Source of the DNA: Photorhabdus cinerea
GTDB lineage: Bacteria > Pseudomonadota > Gammaproteobacteria > Enterobacterales > Enterobacteriaceae
Direction of reading: 5' to 3'
DNA: 64,000 bases
Assembly (NCBI RefSeq): GCF_011189575.1
Contig: NZ_PUJW01000014.1
Coordinates: forward strand, 62,001 to 126,000
The notes below the pieces were generated by a model. It ran no database searches and was not told the DNA's origin. It saw nothing but the letters and a program-made list of their open reading frames with translations. The position numbers and the translations under genes are program-made. Positions 54,705 through 63,405 of the stretch are shown piece by piece; position 1 is the stretch's first letter, and each line of letters starts with the position of its first letter.

Positions 54705-55127
54705 TTATGTATTCGTTACCGGAATACTCCCTCGTAACCAACTGCCTAGTTTACGCTGGTAAAATGGTTGCGTATGCTGAATCAAATAATGGCTAATGCC
54801 ACGCTCTTTTTCATCAACCAAGCAAAAATCAATAGGTTCTTCTTCGGAAGTGTATTCACAGGCAATACTACCGGCCTCTTGAATTAGCTGTTCAACTTCA
54901 TCCGACGTACCATTCATTTCCAGTCCAATTAATAAATTGGGCTTTTCATCCACATTTTTATCATGAGCCTGAATGATAAAAGCACGGCGGACAGGTTTAC
55001 GCTGGCTAAATAAACTGACCAGAGCGTCAATGAGCTGTGAAGGATATTCTTCCGGCTGGCTGAGTGTTATCGCGCTGCCACTTGGAACATTAACCTCAAC
55101 CGAAACCAACTCACTTAATGAACTCAT
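54705..55127 (-). CDS. sseB: SseB-type C-terminal domain protein
   Basis: 140 residues from the ATG at 55125-55127, with a clear ribosome binding site GGAGATTTTT. The sequence aligns with the second half of E. coli SseB (258 residues): ALVSLFSQRKPVRRAFI, PNLLIGLEMNG, EPIDFCLVDEKERGISHYL and a C-terminal FYQRKLGSWL. The first domain of the usual protein is absent; pepB is 34 bp upstream so there is no room for it. SseB relates to serine sensitivity, its biochemical role being unknown. sseA, normally next, is missing. Confidence 0.85.
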   Translation of the reverse strand: MSSLSELVSVEVNVPSGSAITLSQPEEYPSQLIDALVSLFSQRKPVRRAFIIQAHDKNVDEKPNLLIGLEMNGTSDEVEQLIQEAGSIACEYTSEEEPIDFCLVDEKERGISHYLIQHTQPFYQRKLGSWLRGSIPVTNT

Positions 55128-55161
55128 AAAAATCTCCAATCAGTTTTTATATAAAATAGAA

Positions 55162-56457
55162 TTATTTCGCTTTCGCCAACAACAGATTTGCAATCGAACG
55201 AACACCATAACCCGTTGCACCAGCAGACCAATGTTCTACAGCAGATTTACGGTAAGTTGCCGAGCAATCAATGTGAATCCAACCTTTTTGGTACTCTTCC
55301 ACAAAATGAGATAGGAAAGCCGCCGCTGTGCTGGCACCAGCCGTATGTGATGGCGCAGCAACATTGTTCAGATCAGCAAAATTTGATGGCAGCTGGCTAC
55401 GATGGAATTCAGCCAATGGCAGGCGCCAGAATAATTCATTCTCAGATTCAGAAGCAGCTAGCAGATCCGCCGCTAATTTATCATCAAAGCTGAATATAGA
55501 GTGATAGTCATTACCCACAGCCGCTTTCGCTGCACCTGTCAAGGTTGCCGCATCAATAATTAATTTAGCTTTCTCTTTGCTGGCATCAATCAAACCATCA
55601 GCCAGAACAAGACGACCTTCCGCATCGGTGTTCATCACTTCAACGGATTTTCCATTACGGTAACGGATAATATCACCCAATTTAAAGGCATTACCACTGA
55701 CCATATTATCCGCAATACAGAGGAACAGTTTAACACGCTGTTTCAGACCTCGATTGATCGCCAGAGCCAATGCTCCCGCCAGTGTTGCAGCTCCGCCCAT
55801 ATCTGCTTTCATAGAATCCATAAAAGAAGATTGTTTTAAGCTGTAGCCGCCGGTATCAAATGTAATGCCTTTACCAACCAGACAGGCGAATACAGGCGCT
55901 TGTGGGTTGTCAGTTGGGTTGTAATCCAATGCCAGCAGAATCGGATCGCGGGAAGAACCACGACCAACGGTATGAATACCCGCATAACCCTGTTCACGTA
56001 AATCTTCGCCTTTAGTAATACGATAACTTACTGTCTCATTCGCAACGCCACACATTAGGTCAATAGCACGTTTCGCCAATTGTTCCGGCCCAAGCTCTTC
56101 AGCTGACATATTGATGGTGTCACGTACCCAATCAATAATTTTAATTCTGTTTTCCAATTCTTGTTTTTCAGCCGCAGGCAATTGAGGCCATTCAATAGAA
56201 CGTTTACCTTTTGGCGCACGGAATCCTTGCCAGAAAGACCAACTTCTCTCTAAATCCCAACCTTCTCCAACCAGAGCCACATGACAAATTCCCTGTCCGT
56301 CAATTTTACGCCCGGCACGTTGAACAGCGCCTAATTTACCTTTACCAACTAGATGAATGGTCACCCCTTGATCACTGGAACTAATCAACGCTTTTTCACC
56401 CCAGCAAGTTGCTGCTGGTTCATAAGACAGTGTTATTGGCATGATTTGTTTAGTCAT
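55162..56457 (-). CDS. pepB: PepB, aminopeptidase B
   Basis: 431 residues from the ATG at 56455-56457, against 427 in E. coli. A cytosolic M17 leucyl aminopeptidase family enzyme that needs two metals and belongs to the group of cysteinylglycinase-type peptidases. Metal and catalytic motifs are GKGITFDTGGYSLK and the NTDAEGRLVLADGL signature, with ATLTGA after it. GAGG lies upstream. The start GTG nine bases earlier is less likely. The 5' end is followed by ERIC copy 3. Confidence 0.95.
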   Translation of the reverse strand: MTKQIMPITLSYEPAATCWGEKALISSSDQGVTIHLVGKGKLGAVQRAGRKIDGQGICHVALVGEGWDLERSWSFWQGFRAPKGKRSIEWPQLPAAEKQELENRIKIIDWVRDTINMSAEELGPEQLAKRAIDLMCGVANETVSYRITKGEDLREQGYAGIHTVGRGSSRDPILLALDYNPTDNPQAPVFACLVGKGITFDTGGYSLKQSSFMDSMKADMGGAATLAGALALAINRGLKQRVKLFLCIADNMVSGNAFKLGDIIRYRNGKSVEVMNTDAEGRLVLADGLIDASKEKAKLIIDAATLTGAAKAAVGNDYHSIFSFDDKLAADLLAASESENELFWRLPLAEFHRSQLPSNFADLNNVAAPSHTAGASTAAAFLSHFVEEYQKGWIHIDCSATYRKSAVEHWSAGATGYGVRSIANLLLAKAK

Positions 56458-56517
56458 TTTTTTCACCTCTTATTATTACCGCTTGATGGCAGTGAGGAGC
56501 TTATTCAAGCTTCTACC

Positions 56518-56644
56518 TATACCCTATGGATTTCAAGATGCATCGCGGCGGCAAGGGAGCGAATCCCCGGGAGCATAGATAACTATGTGACCGGGGTGAA
56601 CGAGTGCAGCCAACAAAGAAGCAACTTGAAAGATAACGGGTATA
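56518..56644. repeat. ERIC (IRU) element, copy 3, inverted
   Basis: 127 bp, bounded by TATACCCTA and GGGTATA, reading in the opposite orientation to the other three copies. It lies between pepB and iscX, upstream of the isc terminator. Confidence 0.92.
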
Positions 56645-56679
56645 CATAATTATTCGCCTGCCAGATATTAACCCTATAA

Positions 56680-56703
56680 AAAAACTGGCCAAAGCCAGTT
56701 TTT
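56680..56703 (-). terminator. Terminator at the end of the isc operon
   Basis: Stem AAAACTGGC / GCCAGTTTT with loop CAAA, followed on the minus strand by a long T-run. It lies about 60 bp beyond the iscX stop and marks the end of the isc operon. Confidence 0.9.
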
Positions 56704-56762
56704 CATTGAAGTTCAGCCTACCTCAAAACAATACGAATAAATAACAAATTAATGCTATTTTG

Positions 56763-56963
56763 TTATTCAAATTCATCCAGCCAGACCAGAAGAATAGCTT
56801 CCAGAATCTTTTCATTAGATTTCTCGGGAGCATCATCAAAATCATCTAATTCACAAATCCACTGATGCATATCAGTAAAGCGAACTGTTTTTGGGTCTAG
56901 ATCAGGAAACTTGTCATACAGCGCTTCTGCAATTTCACGACTGTCAGACCATTTCAGGCTCAT
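56763..56963 (-). CDS. iscX: IscX, Fe-S assembly factor
   Basis: 66 residues, as in E. coli (YfhJ). A small acidic protein that binds IscS and iron and modulates cluster assembly. The motifs LKWSDSREIAEALYDKFP, DPKTVRFTDM and ILEAILLVWLDE match the family. It is the last gene of the operon, 20 bp after fdx. Confidence 0.93.
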   Translation of the reverse strand: MSLKWSDSREIAEALYDKFPDLDPKTVRFTDMHQWICELDDFDDAPEKSNEKILEAILLVWLDEFE

Positions 56964-56983
56964 TTATATATTTCTCCTGCCAA

Positions 56984-57319
56984 TCAGTGCTCACGGGCAT
57001 GGTTAATCGTGTATTTTGGAATTTCTATTACCAAATCTTCATCCGAGACTCTGGCCTGACAACTCAGACGACTTTCTGGCTCCAGCCCCCAAGCTTTATC
57101 CAACATGTCATCTTCCAGTTCAGAGCTCTCTTCCAGTGAATCGAAGCCTTCACGAACGATACAGTGGCAAGTTGTGCAAGCACAGGATTTTTCACAAGCA
57201 TGTTCAATTTCAATCCCATTGCGCAATGCAACATCCAGAATGGATTCCCCTTCTCTGGCTTCCAGCACTGCACCATCAGGGCAAAGATCGTTATGAGGTA
57301 AAAATACAATTTTCGGCAT
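56984..57319 (-). CDS. fdx: Fdx, 2Fe-2S ferredoxin of the isc system
   Basis: 111 residues, as in E. coli. It supplies electrons for Fe-S assembly. The cluster cysteines are C42, C48, C51 and C87 (CEKSCACTTC and LSCQARV). It lies 2 bp after hscA in the same direction. Confidence 0.95.
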   Translation of the reverse strand: MPKIVFLPHNDLCPDGAVLEAREGESILDVALRNGIEIEHACEKSCACTTCHCIVREGFDSLEESSELEDDMLDKAWGLEPESRLSCQARVSDEDLVIEIPKYTINHAREH

Positions 57320-57321
57320 AA

Positions 57322-59172
57322 TTAAATCTCATCCACAGAATGGCCCGCCAATGCACGACGAATAGATGTATCCATCCGACGCGCTGCGAATTCCTGCGTT
57401 TGCTTGTCCAGTTGTTTAATTGCGTTCTCTATAATTTGAGGATCACTCCCCTGAACGCTTTTTATAAGTATTTCTACAGCGGCATCAATCGCCGCCTGCT
57501 CTTGTTCATTCAGTAAATCAGCATCTTTTTCTAACGCACTGGTGACACTTTCCAGTACCCGCGCCGCTTCTACTTTTTGTTCTGCCAGTTTGCGCGCATT
57601 GATATCCTCCTGAACATTTGCCATAGAATCTTTTATCATGCGAGCTATTTCTTCATCAGATAAACCATAGGAAGGTTTCACCTGAATAGCGGCTTCCACA
57701 CCCGTCGATTTTTCCAATGCGCTGACGCTCAGCAAGCCATCAGCATCCACCTGGAAAGTCACCCGGATATGGGCACCACCAGCCGGTAATGGCGGAATAC
57801 CACGCAGTGTAAAACGGGCCAGTGAACGGCAATCATTCACCAATTCTCTTTCCCCTTGCACCACATGAATACTCATTGCACTCTGACCGTCTTTAAAGGT
57901 CGTGAATTCCTGTGCTCTTGCTACTGGAATGGTGGTATTGCGGGGGATAACTTTTTCAACCAAGCCCCCCATGGTTTCTAGTCCCAGTGAAAGCGGAATC
58001 ACATCCAATAACAGCATGTCGCTGTCTGGTTTGTTACCTACCAAAATATCCGCCTGGATCGAAGCACCAATGGCTACAACTTTATCAGGATCAATTGAAG
58101 TCAATGGTTCACGGCCAAAAAACTTCCCAACCATGTGACGAACCAGTGGTATACGGGTTGAGCCTCCCACCATCACCACTTGTAAAACTTCATCCGCTGA
58201 GACTTCTGCATCTTTCAGCACTCGGCGACTTGCCAGCAAAGTACGTTTTATTAACGGTGTAATCAGTGCTTCAAATTCGGAACGGGTGATTTTCCCCTGC
58301 CAGTCGGCAATATTTATTGCTGCAACATCGGCATCACTTAAAGCAATTTTTACCTGAGTGGCAATATCCAATAGCTGACGTTGTAGACTGTGGTCATCCC
58401 GACTGCTGATACCTGCCTGTTCACGAATCCAGTCAACAAGCATCAAATCGAAATCATCTCCCCCAAGCGCAGTGTCACCACCGGTTGCCAGCACTTCAAA
58501 TACACCACGGCTCAGTCGGAGAATAGAAACGTCAAATGTACCGCCACCTAAATCATAAACAGCAATCACACCTTCCTGACCAGAATCCAGTCCATAAGCA
58601 ATTGCTGCGGCAGTCGGTTCGTTAAGCAAGCGCAGAACATGTAATCCAGCTAAACGAGCTGCATCTTTTGTGCCCTGACGCTGTGCATCATCAAAATAGG
58701 CAGGAACAGTGATCACAACGCCATCAAGCTTACCATCCAGTGTTTCTTCTGCACGCTGTGCCAACAATTTAAGAATCTCAGAAGAAACCTGAATAGGATC
58801 GACTAAACCTATTGCCGTATTGATTAATGGCAGCCCGTTCTCACTCGCCTGAAATTGATAAGGAAGATTGGGATAACGTTGTTGAATATCAACCAGAGAG
58901 CGCCCCATCATGCGCTTCACAGAACTGATGGTATTAACGGGATCACATGCAGCCTGTTGACGAGCTAACCAACCAATTTCAGTCCCCTTTTTATGGTAGT
59001 GAACAACCGAAGGAAGCAGGTAACGATCTTCACTATCCATCAGGGTTTCCGCTTGCCCACTACAAACGGTTGCAACTAATGAATGCGTTGTACCTAAATC
59101 AATACCGGCAGCCAAACGACGTTGATGTGGTACAGCAGATAAACCCGGCTCGCTGATTTGTAATAAAGCCAT
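57322..59172 (-). CDS. hscA: HscA, Hsp70-type Fe-S chaperone
   Basis: 616 residues, the same as in E. coli. An Hsp70 that, with HscB, releases clusters from IscU. The ATPase domain (GIDLGTTHSLVAT near 24-36; DLGGGTFDVS; EPTAAAIAYG) is followed by a substrate-binding domain of the LPPVK-recognising type. It is coded 11 bp after hscB and 2 bp before fdx. Confidence 0.96.
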   Translation of the reverse strand: MALLQISEPGLSAVPHQRRLAAGIDLGTTHSLVATVCSGQAETLMDSEDRYLLPSVVHYHKKGTEIGWLARQQAACDPVNTISSVKRMMGRSLVDIQQRYPNLPYQFQASENGLPLINTAIGLVDPIQVSSEILKLLAQRAEETLDGKLDGVVITVPAYFDDAQRQGTKDAARLAGLHVLRLLNEPTAAAIAYGLDSGQEGVIAVYDLGGGTFDVSILRLSRGVFEVLATGGDTALGGDDFDLMLVDWIREQAGISSRDDHSLQRQLLDIATQVKIALSDADVAAINIADWQGKITRSEFEALITPLIKRTLLASRRVLKDAEVSADEVLQVVMVGGSTRIPLVRHMVGKFFGREPLTSIDPDKVVAIGASIQADILVGNKPDSDMLLLDVIPLSLGLETMGGLVEKVIPRNTTIPVARAQEFTTFKDGQSAMSIHVVQGERELVNDCRSLARFTLRGIPPLPAGGAHIRVTFQVDADGLLSVSALEKSTGVEAAIQVKPSYGLSDEEIARMIKDSMANVQEDINARKLAEQKVEAARVLESVTSALEKDADLLNEQEQAAIDAAVEILIKSVQGSDPQIIENAIKQLDKQTQEFAARRMDTSIRRALAGHSVDEI

Positions 59173-59183
59173 ATACGCTTTCC

Positions 59184-59705
59184 TTAAAAGTCGTCCAGTA
59201 AACGTTCTTCTAGTTGTTCAACTTGCTGTTGCAATTTATCCAGAAAACGCAATTTACGAACAGTATCGGCTGCCTGTCCCCACTGCTGTTCATTCAATTG
59301 TTGCTCCATTTGCTGACTACGGGTTTTAATCATCCCGTTCAGACGGGCAGCAAAATCTGCCAATGCCATTTCTGCATCGGCTTTATTTTCAATGAATTCT
59401 AACTCTTCCCGCAACATAAGCTGTTCCATCAGGAAAGCATTGTCATTCATGGTGTGTTGCTCGTTGGCTAAATCAAAACCATGTAGAGAGAGTATATATT
59501 CAGCACGTTTCAGTGGGTGTTTAAGCGTTTGATAGCCATCATTGATAGTCGCTGCCTGCTGCAACGCCAGCGTTTTTTCACGCTCCGGCTGACTAGCAAA
59601 GCGATCAGGGTGAAACTGACGCTGCAATTCCTGATAACAGTTTGTCAGTTGTTCACGGTCAATAGCATAACGAGCCGGCAGCCCGAATAGAGTGAAATAG
59701 TCCAT
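59184..59705 (-). CDS. hscB: HscB, J-domain co-chaperone
   Basis: 173 residues, against 171 in E. coli. The J domain contains HPD at 32-34 (QRQFHPDRFA). HscB delivers IscU to HscA and activates its ATPase. The C-terminal helical domain binds IscU. It is between iscA and hscA. Confidence 0.95.
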   Translation of the reverse strand: MDYFTLFGLPARYAIDREQLTNCYQELQRQFHPDRFASQPEREKTLALQQAATINDGYQTLKHPLKRAEYILSLHGFDLANEQHTMNDNAFLMEQLMLREELEFIENKADAEMALADFAARLNGMIKTRSQQMEQQLNEQQWGQAADTVRKLRFLDKLQQQVEQLEERLLDDF

Positions 59706-59744
59706 AATCTAAACTTGTTCTCTGGATTTAGCCGAAAAACGGAA

Positions 59745-60068
59745 TTAAACTTTAAAACTTTCTCCACAACCACATTCGCTGGAAACATTCGGGTTGTTGA
59801 ATTTAAAGCCTTCGTTAAGGCCCTCTTTAACAAAATCCAGTTCTGTACCGTCGAGGTAGACCATGCTCTTGCCATCCACGATAACTTTGACACCCTTATC
59901 TTTAAATACGGTGTCGTCTTCGTTAATCACATCGGCAAACTCAAGCAGATATGCCATACCTGAGCAGCCTGATGTTCTGACGCCAAGGCGTAAACCAACA
60001 CCTTTTCCACGGTTACTTAGGAATGACGAAACGCGTTGTGCAGCACTTTCTGTAAGGGAAATTGACAT
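59745..60068 (-). CDS. iscA: IscA, A-type Fe-S carrier
   Basis: 107 residues, as in E. coli. The three cysteines that hold iron or cluster are C35 (SGCSGMAY), C99 and C101 (ECGCGESF). It carries clusters from IscU to target proteins. Unlike in E. coli, it is separated from iscU by 228 bp that contain an ERIC element. Confidence 0.95.
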   Translation of the reverse strand: MSISLTESAAQRVSSFLSNRGKGVGLRLGVRTSGCSGMAYLLEFADVINEDDTVFKDKGVKVIVDGKSMVYLDGTELDFVKEGLNEGFKFNNPNVSSECGCGESFKV

Positions 60069-60118
60069 ACAACAACCTCACTTTTCAAAACCAACAAAGG
60101 CGGATACTGGTTGGTATA

Positions 60119-60245
60119 TATACCCGTTATCTTTCAAGCTGCCTCTTTGTTGGCGGCACTCACTCACCCCGGTCACAGAGTTATCTATGCTCCCGGGGAT
60201 TCGCTCCCTTGCCGTCGCGATACATCTTGAAATCCATTGGGTATA
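60119..60245. repeat. ERIC (IRU) element, copy 4, inside the isc operon
   Basis: 127 bp, bounded by TATACCCG and GGGTATA, nearly identical to copy 2. It lies between iscU and iscA, so the isc transcript should contain it as a long hairpin. Confidence 0.93.
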
Positions 60246-60296
60246 ACAGCCAGTATCCACCAAATTCATGTTCTATTTTCTTATTATCAAGGGCAA

Positions 60297-60683
60297 TTAT
60301 TTGCCCTGGCGTTTACTTTTGTAATCCGCAATGGCTGCTTTAATTGCATCTTCTGCCAGAATAGAACAGTGAATTTTCACTGGTGGCAGTTCTAATTCAT
60401 CTGCAATTGCAGTATTTTTAATCGCTTCTGCCTGCTCCAGAGATTTGCCCTTCATCCATTCAGTAACTAAAGAGCTGGAAGCAATTGCAGAACCGCAACC
60501 ATAGGTTTTGAAACGCGCATCTTCAATAATGCCTTCATTATTGACTTTGATTTGTAGTTTCATGACGTCACCACACGCCGGGGCACCGACCATGCCGCTA
60601 CCAACCGTTGGATCTTCATTATCGAAAGAACCAACATTGCGTGGGTTTTCATAGTGATCAATTACTTTTTCGCTGTAAGCCAT
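60297..60683 (-). CDS. iscU: IscU, Fe-S scaffold
   Basis: 128 residues from the ATG at 60681-60683, as in E. coli. It is the scaffold on which clusters are built. Ligands are C37 (APACGDV), C63 (YGCGSA), C106 and D39, and the HscA recognition motif LPPVK lies at 99-103. iscS is 25 bp upstream and iscA is downstream beyond an ERIC. Confidence 0.96.
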   Translation of the reverse strand: MAYSEKVIDHYENPRNVGSFDNEDPTVGSGMVGAPACGDVMKLQIKVNNEGIIEDARFKTYGCGSAIASSSLVTEWMKGKSLEQAEAIKNTAIADELELPPVKIHCSILAEDAIKAAIADYKSKRQGK

Positions 60684-60708
60684 AGTTGTTACTCCCAAAG
60701 CCGTCTAA

Positions 60709-61923
60709 TTAGTGATGAGACCATTCGATACTGTTAAGATCTACACCTTGTTTAAACATTTCCCACAGTGGAGAAAGTTCACGCAAGCGGCCAATAGATT
60801 TGTGAATCAGTTCAATGGCATAGTCGATCTCTTCTTCCGTGGTAAAGCGCCCTAAAGAGAAACGGATAGAACTGTGCGCCAGTTCGTCATTCATACCCAA
60901 CGCACGCAATACATAGGAGGGCTCCAAACTTGCGGAAGTACATGCAGAACCCGAAGAAACCGCCAGATCTTTTAATGACATCATCAGTGATTCACCTTCA
61001 ACATAGTTGAAGCTGACATTCAGAATGTGTGGCGCGCCGTGTTCCAAGTCGCCGTTGAGGAAAACTTCCTCGATATCTTTAATACCATTCCACAAGCGTA
61101 AACGCAGACCGCGCAGACGTTGAGATTCGCTTTCCATCTCTTGTTTAGCAATGCGATACGCTTCACCCATACCGACAATTTGGTGAACAGGTAAAGTGCC
61201 AGAACGCATACCACGTTCATGACCGCCACCATGTTGCTGAGCTTCAATACGAATGCGTGGTTTACGGCGAACGTACAGCGCACCAATCCCCATCGGCCCA
61301 TAAATTTTATGCGCGGAGAAAGACATCAGGTCAACTTTAAGTTTAGCCAGGTCGATAGGCAGCTTACCTACGCTCTGAGTGGCATCAACATGAAAAATGA
61401 TGCCGCGACTGCGACACATTTCGCCAATAGCAGCGATATCCTGTACCACACCAATTTCATTGTTAACGTGCATGATAGAGATCAAAATAGTGTCATCACG
61501 CACTGCGGCTTCCAGATCTTTTAAATCAATCAGCCCATTGCTTTGAGGTGCCAGATAAGTGACTTCAAATCCTTCACGCTCTAACTGACGGCAAGTATCC
61601 AGAACCGCTTTATGTTCGGTTTTGCTGGTGATGATGTGCTTGCCTTTTTTCTGATAAAAATTAGCGGCACCTTTAATAGCAAGATTGTCTGATTCAGTTG
61701 CGCCGGAAGTGAAAACAATTTCACGCGGATCAGCACCCACTAAATCAGCAATCTGATTACGGGCAATATCAACCGCTTCTTCAGCCTGCCAGCCAAAACG
61801 GTGAGAACGGGAAGCCGGGTTACCAAATACCCCGTCCATGGTCAGATATTGCATCATTCTTTCAGCAACACGCGGATCAACCGGTGTCGTTGCTGAGTAG
61901 TCTAAATAAATGGGTAATTTCAT
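60709..61923 (-). CDS. iscS: IscS, cysteine desulfurase
   Basis: 404 residues, as in E. coli. A pyridoxal phosphate enzyme that takes sulfur from cysteine and gives it to IscU, ThiI, TusA and others. The cofactor lysine lies in SFSAHKIYGP and the sulfur-carrying cysteine in SSGSACTSASLEPSY. It lies 49 bp after iscR and 25 bp before iscU. Confidence 0.97.
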   Translation of the reverse strand: MKLPIYLDYSATTPVDPRVAERMMQYLTMDGVFGNPASRSHRFGWQAEEAVDIARNQIADLVGADPREIVFTSGATESDNLAIKGAANFYQKKGKHIITSKTEHKAVLDTCRQLEREGFEVTYLAPQSNGLIDLKDLEAAVRDDTILISIMHVNNEIGVVQDIAAIGEMCRSRGIIFHVDATQSVGKLPIDLAKLKVDLMSFSAHKIYGPMGIGALYVRRKPRIRIEAQQHGGGHERGMRSGTLPVHQIVGMGEAYRIAKQEMESESQRLRGLRLRLWNGIKDIEEVFLNGDLEHGAPHILNVSFNYVEGESLMMSLKDLAVSSGSACTSASLEPSYVLRALGMNDELAHSSIRFSLGRFTTEEEIDYAIELIHKSIGRLRELSPLWEMFKQGVDLNSIEWSHH

Positions 61924-61972
61924 TGCTCACATACTCCCTACTTCTAATACTTCAATTCATCACAAGTTCTGC

Positions 61973-62467
61973 TTATGCGCGCAGATTGACATTAATTGTT
62001 TCTTGTGCTCTGCCATTAGGCGTACGGCGTTTATCGTTATCTTGACGATCAGCAACATCTAACACTTCTTGATTATTAACTAATTCTTTTAAACTAATAC
62101 TACTCAGGAAACTGGTAATACGATCACTTAAATCGCGCCATAAAGCATGTGTCAAACAGCGATCACCACCTTGACACCCTTCTTTACCCTGGCAACGGGT
62201 AGCATCTACCGATTCATCAACAGCGAAAATAACTTCGGCAACGACAATTTTATCGGCATCTCTGCCCAGCAAATAACCGCCACCCGGACCACGGACGCTT
62301 GAAACCAGACCATTTTTACGCAAGCGAGAAAATAATTGTTCAAGGTAGGAGAGGGAAATACCCTGACGCTCAGAAATGTCGGCCAAGGGCACCGGACCTT
62401 CTTGTGAGTGTAACGCCACATCAAGCATGGCAGTTACTGCATAACGCCCTTTAGATGTCAATCTCAT
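61973..62467 (-). CDS. iscR: IscR, Fe-S-sensing repressor
   Basis: 164 residues, against 162 in E. coli. A Rrf2-family winged-helix regulator that binds a 2Fe-2S cluster through C92, C98, C104 and H107 (CQGKEGCQGGDRCLTH). It represses the isc operon when clusters are plentiful. The HTH region is MRLTSKGRYAVTAML onward. Two adjacent 25-bp IscR-like boxes and a promoter lie directly upstream. Confidence 0.97.
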   Translation of the reverse strand: MRLTSKGRYAVTAMLDVALHSQEGPVPLADISERQGISLSYLEQLFSRLRKNGLVSSVRGPGGGYLLGRDADKIVVAEVIFAVDESVDATRCQGKEGCQGGDRCLTHALWRDLSDRITSFLSSISLKELVNNQEVLDVADRQDNDKRRTPNGRAQETINVNLRA

Positions 62468-62500
62468 AAATGAATTACCCCGTGGTGAAATATGAATGAA

Positions 62501-62529
62501 ATTGTGTCATTCCTGAGTGTTTTAGTCAA
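62501..62529 (-). promoter_or_regulatory. iscR promoter
   Basis: On the minus strand TTGACT (62524-62529) and CACAAT (62501-62506) with a 17-bp spacer. The -35 lies inside the first IscR box. Confidence 0.7.
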
Positions 62530-62558
62530 CTATTTAACCTAGTAATTTACTCAACTAT
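62509..62558. promoter_or_regulatory. Two tandem IscR type-1-like boxes
   Basis: Two adjacent 25-mers. The first (62509-62533, minus strand ATAGTTGACTAAAACACTCAGGAAT) fits the type-1 consensus closely; the second (62534-62558) keeps the core GAGTAAATTACT. They abut with no gap and the second overlaps the trmJ stop. Both face the iscR promoter, as expected for autorepression. Confidence 0.7.
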
Positions 62559-63280
62559 TTCTTCGCCCATTTTTCAACCGAGGTCAGTATGCCACGCAGA
62601 ATATTCAGCTCCTGCATCTCTGGACGAGCACGGGTAAAAAGCCGTCTTAATTTATTCATTATTTGGCCTGGATGTGCTTTCCTGATGAAACCAGAATCAT
62701 GTAATACCTGTTCAAGGTGATGATAAAAACGCTCCATATCATCAACTAATGGATATTCAGTCTCATTTGTTTCCTGCTCAACTTTATCCTGACGCGCGAG
62801 ATAGGCCATACGGATTTCATAACTCACAAGCTGAACCGCCATTGCCAGATTTAATGAACTGTATTCTGAGTTAGTCGGGATATTCAGATGATAATGACAC
62901 TTCTGCAATTCTTCATTAGTGAGCCCTACACGCTCACGCCCAAAGACAATTGCAACAGGTGCATGTTCTGCTTCTTGAACGCTCCGTTCACCACATTCAC
63001 GAGGTTCGACCATCGGCCATGAAAGGGTTCTTGAACGAGCACTGGTACCAATCACCAGTTCGCAACCAACCAAAGCTTTATCCAAACTATCAACAATAGT
63101 CGCATTACCAATAACATCGCTGGCACCCGCAGAAAGAGCGATCGCATGAGAATCTGGCTGAACCAGTGGATTAACCAGATAAAGATTGGTTAATCCCATT
63201 GTTTTCATTGCCCGGGCAGTTGACCCCATATTCCCAGTGTGGGAAGTTTCAACCAAGATAATGCGGATATTTTCTAACAT
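62555..63280 (-). CDS. trmJ: TrmJ, tRNA Cm32/Um32 methyltransferase
   Basis: 241 residues from the ATG at 63278-63280, against about 246 in E. coli. A SPOUT-fold enzyme that methylates position 32 of certain tRNAs. The N-terminal VETSHTGNMGSTARAMKTMGL, FGRERVGLTNEEL and NSEYSSLNLAMAVQL motifs fit. An upstream extension of 18 residues is not conserved. It lies just upstream of iscR on the same strand, and diverges from suhB. Confidence 0.95.
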   Translation of the reverse strand: MLENIRIILVETSHTGNMGSTARAMKTMGLTNLYLVNPLVQPDSHAIALSAGASDVIGNATIVDSLDKALVGCELVIGTSARSRTLSWPMVEPRECGERSVQEAEHAPVAIVFGRERVGLTNEELQKCHYHLNIPTNSEYSSLNLAMAVQLVSYEIRMAYLARQDKVEQETNETEYPLVDDMERFYHHLEQVLHDSGFIRKAHPGQIMNKLRRLFTRARPEMQELNILRGILTSVEKWAKK

Positions 63281-63405
63281 GACAACTTCTGGACTAGTTA
63301 TAAGAATCAAATATCTTAACACAGTATTAGTCATTTTTCCGAACTACTGCTATACTGCGCGCCGATTAATTATCCGTTCTTTAACATCCTAGTGGAAGAT
63401 ACCCC

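Noticed and set aside
54550..54741. A 63-residue frame on the minus strand after sseB
   Set aside because: It overlaps the sseB end in another frame and the inverted repeat, and shows no family likeness.
55188..55493. A 101-residue plus-strand frame inside pepB
   Set aside because: Antisense shadow of a conserved gene; no ribosome binding site or likeness.
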